NCBI GenBank assembly: GCA_030450655.1
Contig: JAKDIE010000137.1
Location: 1-5,080, forward strand
Reading direction: 5' to 3'
Source of the DNA: Ruaniaceae bacterium
Lineage (GTDB): Bacteria; Actinomycetota; Actinomycetes; Actinomycetales; Actinomycetaceae
DNA: 5,080 nucleotides
Numbering within the stretch: the stretch's first letter is position 1; every line of letters starts with the position of its first letter. A model generated the notes under the pieces. That model was not told the DNA's origin. It made no database searches and saw only the letters and a list, made by a program, of their open reading frames with translations. This document shows, piece by piece, positions 1-5,080 of the stretch. The position numbers and the translations under genes were made by a program.

Positions 1-662
1 TGGCTGAGTCAACCAAACCCGGCGGCACCCTCGTGATCGGAATGGGCCGCTTCGGCGCCGCCCTCGCTGTGACCCTGGACAGGATCGGTCGGGAGGTTCT
101 CGCGGTCGAGAATGATCCCCGCAAGGTAGAGCGGTGGTCCGGGCGTATCCCCATCGTCGAGGCGGACGCCTCAAACCCATTGGCCCTGGAACAGTTGGGT
201 GCAGCGGACTTCCCCGTGGCCGTCGTCGGCGTGGGAACCTCGATCGAGGTCTCGGTGCTCACCACTGCGAATCTCGTGGATCTCGGCACGCCGGATATCT
301 GGGCGAAGGCCATCTCGGCCGAGCACGGGCGGATCCTGAAGCGGATCGGCGCGCATCACGTGGTGTACCCCGAAACCGACGCCGGGCAGCGCGTGGCGCA
401 CATGGTCTCCGGCCGGATGATGGATTACATCGAGATGGAGGACGGCTTCGCGATCGTGAAGATGCGGCCCCCGCGCGAGACTCACGGCTTCACCGTGGGC
501 GAGAGCAAGATCGGCAAGAGGTATGACATCAACGTGATCGGCGTGAAGTCGCCCGGTGACCCGTTCGAGTATGCGACCGCCGAGACACGGATCCATGCCG
601 ACGACGTGCTGATCGTCTCCGGGGACTCGGCCCTCCTCGAGCGCTTCGCGATGCGCCCGTAA
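1..662 (+). CDS. trkA: TrkA/KtrA-type potassium uptake regulatory subunit (start codon one base outside the window)
   Basis: This is a cytosolic RCK-family subunit that binds nucleotide and gates a partner K+ channel-like membrane protein (TrkH/KtrB family). Reading from base 1, 'tg gct gag' fits an ATG or GTG cut one base before the window, giving MAESTKPGGTLVIGMGRFG and a protein of about 220 residues, the usual length for this family. The dinucleotide-binding GxGxxG is at residues 14-19 (GMGRFG), and strand 2 ends in an acidic residue (VEND, E37/D39) that would contact ribose. RCK_N covers roughly 10-125 and RCK_C roughly 135-220, ending in the typical DVLIVSGDSALLERF. The GTG at 33 is rejected as start because it would remove the first beta strand. 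The membrane partner is probably the gene just upstream, outside the window. It is convergent with the lipoprotein gene, with a 36-bp gap. The family call is firm; Trk versus Ktr naming is not resolvable here. Confidence 0.93.
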   Translation, partial: AESTKPGGTLVIGMGRFGAALAVTLDRIGREVLAVENDPRKVERWSGRIPIVEADASNPLALEQLGAADFPVAVVGVGTSIEVSVLTTANLVDLGTPDIWAKAISAEHGRILKRIGAHHVVYPETDAGQRVAHMVSGRMMDYIEMEDGFAIVKMRPPRETHGFTVGESKIGKRYDINVIGVKSPGDPFEYATAETRIHADDVLIVSGDSALLERFAMRP

Positions 663-698
663 TTCCGCGAGCGGCGACGCGAGTCCGGGAAAGCTGGG

Positions 699-1673
699 TC
701 AATCTGAAAAGTAGCCCGCGTCGTCGTCGTGGGTGGGGCGCACCTCGAGCGTTATCCCGTCCAAGCGAGCCACCCCGTAACCGAACTCCAACTGCCCAGC
801 GCCGCCACCTTGCATCAACCACACTTCCGGACCGATGCCGAGGCCGTTGTCCAGATCCACGAAACCTTCCAATTCACGCCCATCCTGGTAGGCGCGCACG
901 TCCACATTGAGCGCGTCGAAGGCTCCCGTACTGCCATTGACTACCCGCACCGTGAACATGAGGTAGTGGGCCGCTTCCTCGTTATCGAACACGAAAGCGA
1001 CGCCGCCCGGCACAAACGGCTTCGCTTCGCTGACCGCGATCGAGATGCCGTTGTCCCAGGTCAGGTACTGGCCGAACTGCGCGGTGTTCCCCTCGCCCGC
1101 GGTGCCCGGGCCAGGCTCAGCGTTGCGCGCAAACGCTTTGCTGCTCGCGAAGATCGCTTCGAACTGGTCGTCGTCGGTCAAAGGCAATCGCAGTTGTATG
1201 GTGACGTTCTCGGGGTCCAGCAGACCGATGCCGAACGTGAAAGCTGCCGTAGCGCCTGGTGATAGCGTGCCAGCCGGCCACGGGTCGAGGCCGGACTCCT
1301 CCGGGTACAGGATGTTTGCGAATCGCTCTGCGCTATCGGCGGCGAGCGCGATCGTCGCTAACTCGAATGGCACGGTGCTGTTATTGGTGAGCTTCAGGGT
1401 GGCCTGCGCATAACGATCGAGGTGTCGGACCATGGGATCGGAGTCGAATCGGGGCGGTCGCGCGATTTCGAGTTCACGCACGTCCGTGATGGTTGCCGCG
1501 AATCCGTTGCCGTATTCGGCGATCTCGCCGAGCGGATATACCTCGAGCGGCTCCCACGTCGCCGCGTGCAGGACTGCATGAGGATCAGGCTTGCCACCGC
1601 CTGCGGAATGCCCGTTGGCGCACGAAGCGACGAGTGTCAGCACTGCCACGGTTAGTATCGCGATGACTTTCAC
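699..1673 (-). CDS. Secreted lipoprotein with two tandem DUF4352-like domains
   Basis: A 324-residue protein with a lipoprotein signal peptide: a short basic start (VKVIAIL), a hydrophobic core and a lipobox LVASC with Cys18 as the lipidated residue. It is therefore predicted to be anchored on the outer face of the membrane. A Gly/Pro-rich linker follows, then two similar beta-sandwich units at about 43-178 and 197-324. They align at three places: EYGNGFAATITDV with TWDNGISIAVSEA, YAQATLKLTNNST with YLMFTVRVVNGST, and the PENVTIQLRL and LDGITLEVRP ends. This pattern resembles DUF4352/Ig-like lipoproteins; the ligand and function are unknown. Start choice: GTG at 1673 has GAGG five bases upstream, whereas the in-frame GTG at 1679 overlaps that GAGG, so the longer 326-residue form is less likely. 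It stands alone on its strand. A solute- or surface-binding role is possible but not shown. Confidence 0.85.
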   Translation of the reverse strand: MKVIAILTVAVLTLVASCANGHSAGGGKPDPHAVLHAATWEPLEVYPLGEIAEYGNGFAATITDVRELEIARPPRFDSDPMVRHLDRYAQATLKLTNNSTVPFELATIALAADSAERFANILYPEESGLDPWPAGTLSPGATAAFTFGIGLLDPENVTIQLRLPLTDDDQFEAIFASSKAFARNAEPGPGTAGEGNTAQFGQYLTWDNGISIAVSEAKPFVPGGVAFVFDNEEAAHYLMFTVRVVNGSTGAFDALNVDVRAYQDGRELEGFVDLDNGLGIGPEVWLMQGGGAGQLEFGYGVARLDGITLEVRPTHDDDAGYFSD

Positions 1674-1678
1674 GGACA

Positions 1679-1685
1679 CCTCGCT
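1679..1685 (-). promoter_or_regulatory. Ribosome binding site of the lipoprotein gene
   Basis: On the - strand this reads AGCGAGG, with GAGG five bases before GTG at 1673. The other GTG (1677-1679) overlaps this site, so the site decides in favour of the shorter start. Confidence 0.5.
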
Positions 1686-1752
1686 GAATCTTCACCGAAA
1701 TATCGGGGGCAAGCTGCCGGCAGCGCGGCTACAAACCCTCTGAGTCATTCCG

Positions 1753-1758
1753 AGTATA
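1753..1758 (-). promoter_or_regulatory. Candidate -10 element for the lipoprotein gene
   Basis: On the - strand this reads TATACT, five of six matches to TATAAT. It lies about 80 bases upstream of the lipoprotein start and just past the hairpin at 1771-1814, which would insulate it from upstream transcription. No convincing -35 is visible at 16-18 bp spacing, so this is a weak call. Confidence 0.3.
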
Positions 1759-1770
1759 GTTCTGATGTCC

Positions 1771-1814
1771 GTGGAAGAGGCGGGGGCGCCCCCTTCACCC
1801 CCCGCCTCTTCCAC
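1771..1814 (-). terminator. Strong GC-rich hairpin, probable terminator after the surface-protein remnant
   Basis: The arms 1771-1786 (GTGGAAGAGGCGGGGG) and 1799-1814 are exact reverse complements, giving a 16-bp stem with a 12-base loop. On the - strand it begins seven bases after the TAA (1821-1823) of the sorting-signal remnant, the right place for a transcription terminator. There is no U-tract on either side, which is common for actinobacterial terminators. It also separates that remnant from the lipoprotein promoter region. Confidence 0.7.
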
Positions 1815-1820
1815 GCTCGG

Positions 1821-1970
1821 TTACGCGATAACGCGGTTCCTACGAACCGCGAGGATCGCACCACCGGCCCCCACGAGCAGTAGCGACACGATCGCCGGGA
1901 AGGCGACGCTCGCGCCCATGCTCGGCAACGTGCCACCAAGCACCGCTGTGCCAATGCTGACGATACCTAG
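1821..1970 (-). pseudogene. C-terminal remnant of an LPXTG-type cell-wall-anchored protein
   Basis: The open - strand frame between an in-frame TGA (1971-1973) and TAA (1821-1823) encodes about 49 residues with the full layout of a sortase sorting signal. It has a pentapeptide LPSMG (codons 1914-1928), a hydrophobic span of about 22 residues (SVAFPAIVSLLLVGAGGAIL...) and a basic tail AVRRNRVIA. The canonical Thr is replaced by Met, which is one C-to-T change away (ACG to ATG). No start codon or signal peptide is available and upstream stops close the frame, so only the 3' end of a larger gene survives. The parent protein cannot be identified. Translation is not expected. The layout is clear; calling it a decayed gene rather than a sequencing frameshift is inference. 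Confidence 0.65.
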
Positions 1971-1973
1971 TCA

Positions 1974-2122
1974 CGACCGGCTCAATCGGGCGACTCAGGC
2001 TACTGCGGTGTACGAGACCGTACGGGAATGCCGAGGGGACTCGTGTCACCGCGAGATCCGTGAGCGTCAAGACCAGCGGTGGATCGAGGCGATCCAGTTC
2101 CCTTGTGTGGCACAGTGTGATC
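1974..2122 (-). other. Gene-free stretch, possibly further decayed coding sequence of the surface protein
   Basis: No complete gene is supported here on either strand. On the - strand, in a different frame from the sorting signal, bases around 2040-2085 read PLVLTLTDLAVTRV. That resembles the strand pattern of DUF11/DUF7507-type repeats (…VTLTDVAVT…) common in LPXTG proteins. This would fit a frameshifted continuation of the remnant at 1821-1970, but the match is short and the surrounding residues do not follow the repeat. The promoter of the DUF1349 gene should also be here, yet I see no convincing -35/-10 pair. Confidence 0.25.
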
Positions 2123-2701
2123 ATGACTAGCATCCCGTGGTCCGCCGGAAAGTGGACGAATGCTCCCGCCAGCGCCATCGATTCGGACGGCGATCTACTC
2201 GTCACACCGGTCGAAGGAAGCGATGCGTGGCGGCTCACCTCATATGGCTTCGTCCACGCGAGCGAGCACGCCCTCATCACGGCGTTTCCCAACGAGAGTG
2301 CGATGGAGGTCGAGTTCAGTGCGGAGTTCTCCGCGCAATTCGATCAGGCAGGACTCTTCGTCCGGGTCTCCGACGAGCACTGGGTGAAGGCGAGCGTCGA
2401 GTACGCCGATGGTCGTCCGCAGGTGGGCGCGGTGGTCACCCAGGGCCGCTCGGACTGGTCACTCGCACCGGTGCCCGGATGGCTCAACCAGCGGATTCTC
2501 GTGCGCGTGAGCCGCTCGGGCGACGCGCTCACGATACGTGCAGGCATCGCCGGGGAGGAACTCCAACTCGTTCGGGTGGTGCCACTCGATCCTGCCGCCG
2601 TGGCCGAGGCCGGGCCGTTCGCCTGCGCCCCCTCGCGGGCTGGGCTGGTTGTCCCCTTCCACCGCTGGAGCGCGACAAGCCCCGATTCATCGCTCCACTA
2701 A
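2123..2701 (+). CDS. DUF1349 domain protein (concanavalin A-like fold)
   Basis: A 192-residue protein filling a single DUF1349 domain (COG3506-like, concanavalin A-like lectin/glucanase fold). Recognisable features are an early W-rich segment (IPWSAGKW), DLLVTPVEGSDAWRLT, then the family's most typical block at about residues 70-115: QFDQAGLFVRVSD, HWVKASVEYADG and VVTQGRSDWS. No signal peptide or membrane span is visible, so it is predicted to be cytosolic. The fold suggests carbohydrate or small-ligand binding, but no member function can be assigned from sequence. Start: ATG at 2123 gives MTSIPW, where the domain begins. Upstream GTGs at 2117 and 2105 and an ATG at 2060 are in frame, but the added residues look non-conserved and none has a clear Shine-Dalgarno. 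It appears to be a single-gene unit. Confidence 0.85.
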   Translation: MTSIPWSAGKWTNAPASAIDSDGDLLVTPVEGSDAWRLTSYGFVHASEHALITAFPNESAMEVEFSAEFSAQFDQAGLFVRVSDEHWVKASVEYADGRPQVGAVVTQGRSDWSLAPVPGWLNQRILVRVSRSGDALTIRAGIAGEELQLVRVVPLDPAAVAEAGPFACAPSRAGLVVPFHRWSATSPDSSLH

Positions 2702-2707
2702 CCCCTA

Positions 2708-2741
2708 GCGTGGGCGCCCCTGGTTGGTAGCGGCACCCAGC
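2708..2741 (+). terminator. Weak imperfect hairpin after the DUF1349 gene
   Basis: The segments GC-TGGG-GCC (2708-2718, one bulged G and one mismatched C) can pair with GGC-CCCA-GC (2732-2741), starting seven bases after the stop codon. There is no U-tract. Position suggests a terminator, but the stem is imperfect. The remaining intergenic bases to 2783 show nothing else. Confidence 0.25.
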
Positions 2742-2783
2742 CTCGCGACGTCGAACCAAGACTCTCAACAAGGCTCCCCAAAG

Positions 2784-2803
2784 ATGATAGCAATTGCTAT
2801 CAT
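2784..2803 (+). promoter_or_regulatory. Perfect 20-bp palindrome, probable operator of the TA operon
   Basis: ATGATAGCAATTGCTATCAT is identical to its reverse complement over all 20 bases. It is AT-rich, unlike its surroundings, and ends six bases before the antitoxin ATG (2810). The antitoxin has an N-terminal helix-turn-helix, so autoregulation by a dimer binding this site is the simplest reading. That binding is inferred. Confidence 0.75.
2798..2803 (+). promoter_or_regulatory. Candidate -10 element inside the palindrome, leaderless promoter
   Basis: TATCAT matches five of six bases of TATAAT and ends six bases before the ATG at 2810. Transcription would thus start at or next to the start codon. 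No Shine-Dalgarno exists between them (GGGTAC only), which supports a leaderless mRNA, common in actinobacteria. No good -35 is visible. A repressor on the palindrome would cover this element. Confidence 0.45.
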
Positions 2804-2809
2804 GGGTAC

Positions 2810-3283
2810 ATGGATGTCACACAGCTACGCGAGCGGGTTCGCCACGCCGACGAGATGATGGAACGCGGTCGCTACGAACTCGTCACGGCGATTCGGGAAG
2901 CTCACTCGGCCGGCATGTCCCAGCGCCAAATCGCGTCCACCGTTGGGCGGAGCCAGCCTGAAATCAGTCGACTCCTTCGGTTTCACGGCTCTGGTCCAAA
3001 TGGACTCGCACTCCGCAAGGCACGTGCTGAAACGTTGACGATCCTGCGATCAGCTGGACTTGTTAATCCTCGCGTGTTCGGCTCAACCGCCCGCGGAGAG
3101 GACGTCGACGGATCCGACATCGATCTTCTCGTATCCGCACCCCGCAGTCTTGGAATGCTCGCACAGTCCAAGGTCGAGCACGAACTGGAAGCGCTCATCG
3201 GCGCCCCCGTTGAAATCGTGTTGGATGATGCCATCCGAACCGATCTCGAGGCCGAGATCCTCAAGGAAGCTGTGCCCCTGTGA
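2810..3283 (+). CDS. mntA: HTH-MNT nucleotidyltransferase antitoxin (MntA-like)
   Basis: A 157-residue two-domain protein. Residues 1-60 are helical with a helix-turn-helix at about 36-59 (MSQRQIASTVGRSQPEISRLLRFH), expected to bind DNA. Residues 65-157 form a minimal nucleotidyltransferase: the signature GSTARGEDVDGSDIDLLV at 91-108, with G91-S92 and metal-binding D103 and D105, and a likely third acidic residue E135 in APVEIVL. In the characterised MntA/HepT system the MNT protein transfers AMP to a Tyr of the HEPN toxin and inactivates it; all catalytic positions look intact here. The stop codon overlaps the toxin start by four bases (GTGA), so the two are translationally coupled. The HTH fusion differs from stand-alone MntA and suggests operon autoregulation at 2784-2803. 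The domain call is firm; the AMP-transfer role is by family. Confidence 0.9.
   Translation: MDVTQLRERVRHADEMMERGRYELVTAIREAHSAGMSQRQIASTVGRSQPEISRLLRFHGSGPNGLALRKARAETLTILRSAGLVNPRVFGSTARGEDVDGSDIDLLVSAPRSLGMLAQSKVEHELEALIGAPVEIVLDDAIRTDLEAEILKEAVPL
3263..3269 (+). promoter_or_regulatory. Ribosome binding site of hepT within the mntA 3' end
   Basis: AAGGAAG lies 10 bases before the GTG at 3280, inside the antitoxin reading frame. It supports the GTG start that overlaps the antitoxin stop. Confidence 0.5.
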
Positions 3284-3618
3284 GCCGCACGAACAACGAA
3301 CTTCTCAAGGAAGCGCTTCTGCACCTCACGACGGCGCAGGCCTATTCGGCCCGCGATCTCAGCGATGAGGCCATCCTCGACGCAATCGCTCTTCGCCTCG
3401 CTGCAATGATTGATTCTCTGAACAGGCTTCCGGCATCGACCCTGGACGACTATTTTGGCGCGACATGGGGGCTCATGCGCGGGATGCGAAATCGGATCGT
3501 CCACGGATACATGACAGTCAATGCATCAATCATCCGCGTCACGGTCTCGGAAGAACTCCCCGAGATCGAGCGTGCTCTCAACCGAGCGCTCGCGGACAGC
3601 GATCACGGCTCAGCTTAA
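3280..3618 (+). CDS. hepT: HepT-like HEPN (DUF86) toxin
   Basis: A 112-residue all-helical protein. It carries the HEPN ribonuclease motif R-x4-H-x-Y as RNRIVHGY (R70, H75, Y77), preceded by LMRGM as in DUF86 proteins. In the known HepT/MntA pair, R and H form the RNase active site at the dimer interface and the Tyr two residues after His is the one AMPylated by the antitoxin; all three are present. The N-terminal half (NNELLKEALLHLTTAQAY, then ALRLAAMIDSLNRLP) fits the HEPN four-helix bundle. Length is slightly short but within range for the family. The GTG start overlaps the antitoxin TGA and has an AAGGAAG site. The cassette's GC content is lower than the kinase gene downstream, consistent with horizontal gain. 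It is convergent with the xylulokinase gene, 47 bp apart. Toxicity is by family, not shown. Confidence 0.9.
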   Translation: MSRTNNELLKEALLHLTTAQAYSARDLSDEAILDAIALRLAAMIDSLNRLPASTLDDYFGATWGLMRGMRNRIVHGYMTVNASIIRVTVSEELPEIERALNRALADSDHGSA

Positions 3619-3665
3619 CGGGGACAGTTCAACAGGGAACGACGCTCCACCTCAGGCGCCCCGGC

Positions 3666-5080
3666 TCAGCGTTCGGCGAAGAGGTGGCGGCGGGCGGCGT
3701 ACGCCTCACGGATCGCCGGGCGGGCCTCGCCCGAGACTCTCCGGGCGTTGGAGACGTCCCACTTCGGCAGCTCGCCCAGCGCGAGCCACGCGGCCTGGCG
3801 CGCCGCGCCGTTCGCCACGTACTCCCCCGGCTCCGGGATCCACACGTCCTGCCCGAACACCTCCGGCGCGATCTCCTGCACGGCAACGTACTTCGCCCCG
3901 CCGCCGATCAGAAGAATTCGTTCGACGGCGAGCCCCTGCTCCACGAAGGCCTCCACACCATCCGCCAAAGAACTCAGGAGCCCCTCAACCGCCGCGCGCG
4001 CGAGGTTCTCGCGGGTCGCACCAGCGAGCGTCATCCCGAGGATCGAGGCGGTGGCGCGCGGGACATTCGGGGTGCGCTCACCTTGGTAGTAGGGAACCAG
4101 CGTCATGCCGCCAGAACTCGGCGTCCCAGCGAGGGCGAGCTCATCGAATTCGTCGTAGCCCACGCCGAGGAGTTCGCACATCTTGTCGAGGGTCTGCGAT
4201 CCGTTGAGCGTCACCGCGAGCGGGAGGAAGCTGCCGGTCGCGTCCGCGAAGCCGGCGATCGTGCCGCTCGGGTCCGCCGCTGGCACACCGGTCACGGCGG
4301 CCACGACGCCGGATGTCCCGATCGAGATCGAGACGTCGCCCACGCCCATCTCGAGGCCGAGGGCCGCCCCTGCGTTGTCGCCGCACCCGGGGCCGAGCTT
4401 GATGCCAGCGGGCACCGGCCCCTGAGCAATGGAGACGCCCGCCAGTCCGTTGGGCGCGAGGACGCGCGGCAGGATCACCTCAGATGCGTCACGCCGCAGC
4501 GCCAGGGAGAGGATCTCGCGATCGTACTCGCCGTTCGGGGTCGAGAAGTAACCGGTCCCTGAGGCGTCCGAGCGGTCCGTCGCGAGCGCCGCGAGCCCCG
4601 CGGCTGGCCCGCCAGCGAGCATCCACGTCAGCCAGTCGTGCGGGAGCGCGACGGCGGCTACGCGCGCGGCGTTCTCGGGCTCCGCGTTCGCAAGCCAGCG
4701 CACCTTCGTCGCCGTGATCGAGGCCACCGGTACGGTACCGATCTGCTCCGCCCAGACGCGGGCGCCGTCGTCGGGCCCATTCCCGCGAGCAGCACCAAGC
4801 TCGGCGATGAGTTGCTCGGCGCCCTCTGCGCTGCGCGTATCGTTCCACAGGAGCGCGGGGCGGATCACGTCGCCGTCGGCATCGAGCACCACCATGCCGT
4901 GTTGCTGGCCACCCACGGAGAGCGCGGCCACGTCATCGAGCCCGCCCGCCTTCTCAATCGCCTCGAGCAGGGCATCCCACCACACGCTCGGGTGCACCTC
5001 GGTGCCGTCCGGGTGCTTCGCGGAGCCGGAGCGCACGAGCGCGCCGGTCGCGGCGTCACGAATGAGGACCTTGCAGGACT
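3666..5080 (-). CDS. xylB: Xylulokinase, FGGY family (5' end beyond the window)
   Basis: ATP-dependent kinase of the FGGY family, most like xylulokinase, which phosphorylates D-xylulose to xylulose 5-phosphate for the pentose phosphate pathway. About 470 residues are visible. The frame stays open to base 5080 (…SCKVLIRDAATGALVRSG), so only roughly 15 N-terminal residues, including the start of the first ATPase strand, are missing; the GTG at 5036 is internal. Motifs in order: VGGQQHGMVVLD (substrate-binding loop), LLWNDTRS, LPHDWLTWML, GPGCGDNAGAALG with the expected catalytic base Asp at codon 4377-4379, SISIGTSGVV (phosphate loop), and LLIGGGAKYVAVQEIAPEVF (adenosine-binding region). No internal stops or frameshifts are seen. 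The xylose operon partners and regulator would lie to the right. Other pentulose kinases of the same family are a less likely alternative. Confidence 0.9.
   Translation of the reverse strand, partial: SCKVLIRDAATGALVRSGSAKHPDGTEVHPSVWWDALLEAIEKAGGLDDVAALSVGGQQHGMVVLDADGDVIRPALLWNDTRSAEGAEQLIAELGAARGNGPDDGARVWAEQIGTVPVASITATKVRWLANAEPENAARVAAVALPHDWLTWMLAGGPAAGLAALATDRSDASGTGYFSTPNGEYDREILSLALRRDASEVILPRVLAPNGLAGVSIAQGPVPAGIKLGPGCGDNAGAALGLEMGVGDVSISIGTSGVVAAVTGVPAADPSGTIAGFADATGSFLPLAVTLNGSQTLDKMCELLGVGYDEFDELALAGTPSSGGMTLVPYYQGERTPNVPRATASILGMTLAGATRENLARAAVEGLLSSLADGVEAFVEQGLAVERILLIGGGAKYVAVQEIAPEVFGQDVWIPEPGEYVANGAARQAAWLALGELPKWDVSNARRVSGEARPAIREAYAARRHLFAER

Noticed and set aside
33..35. 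GTG as the start of the trkA gene
   Set aside because: It would cut off the first beta strand of the nucleotide-binding fold. The frame is open to base 1, where 'tg' followed by 'gct gag' fits a start codon cut by the window edge.
663..698. Hairpin between the convergent trkA and lipoprotein genes
   Set aside because: Only short CGCG and TTCC/GGAA pairings with mismatches are present, not a supportable terminator.
729..1262. + strand open frame (177 codons) opposite the lipoprotein gene
   Set aside because: Shadow of the lipoprotein frame, which has a lipobox, a ribosome binding site and a coherent domain pattern.
1840..2292. - strand open frame (150 codons) across the remnant and the DUF1349 5' end
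   Set aside because: It overlaps the recognisable DUF1349 gene and runs out of frame with the sorting signal. Its translation has no coherent fold, although one short stretch may be a relic and is listed as a finding.
2784..2803. Palindrome read as a transcription terminator
   Set aside because: It is AT-rich, has no loop or T-tract, and lies immediately before a start codon with a -10 match in one arm. An operator is the better reading.
3619..3665. Terminator between the convergent hepT and xylB genes
   Set aside because: Only a 5-bp CGGGG/CCCCG pairing with a long loop is visible, too weak to call.
3465..4562. Long + strand open frame (365 codons) opposite the xylulokinase gene, starting inside hepT
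   Set aside because: Arg/Gly-rich, low-complexity translation typical of the antisense frame of a GC-rich gene. It crosses two well-supported genes and matches no family I recognise.

Overview
The window looks like chromosomal DNA of a high-GC Gram-positive bacterium (Actinomycetota; a Micrococcales-type organism is my guess). This rests on the strong G/C bias at third codon positions, frequent GTG starts, an actinobacterial-style TrkA/KtrA subunit, a lipoprotein, and the remnant of a sortase-type surface protein. No species can be named from the sequence alone.

Layout, left to right. (1) Bases 1-662, + strand: a nearly complete TrkA/KtrA-type K+ uptake regulatory subunit; its start codon lies one base outside the window. 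(2) 699-1673, - strand: a lipoprotein with two tandem DUF4352-like beta-sandwich domains, convergent with the K+ gene. (3) About 1750-2122: a decayed stretch. It holds the C-terminal sorting signal of a broken LPXTG-type surface protein (- strand), followed by a perfect 16-bp-stem hairpin that is probably its terminator. (4) 2123-2701, + strand: a DUF1349 (concanavalin A-like fold) protein. (5) 2784-3618, + strand: a compact toxin-antitoxin operon of the MntA/HepT (type VII, MNT/HEPN) class. Its antitoxin nucleotidyltransferase carries an N-terminal helix-turn-helix, and a perfect 20-bp palindrome containing a good -10 element lies just upstream of the start codon. (6) 3666-5080, - strand: a xylulokinase (FGGY family) that runs off the right edge and is convergent with the toxin gene.

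The housekeeping genes (K+ uptake, pentulose kinase) sit at the two ends. The middle is accessory: a broken surface-protein gene, an orphan DUF1349 gene and a TA cassette of visibly lower GC (one sampled 60-base line in hepT is 55% GC, against 75% in a line of the kinase gene). The most interesting system is the TA operon. The sequence suggests that the antitoxin both modifies the toxin (AMP transfer to the Tyr of RNRIVHGY) and represses its own, probably leaderless, promoter through the palindrome.
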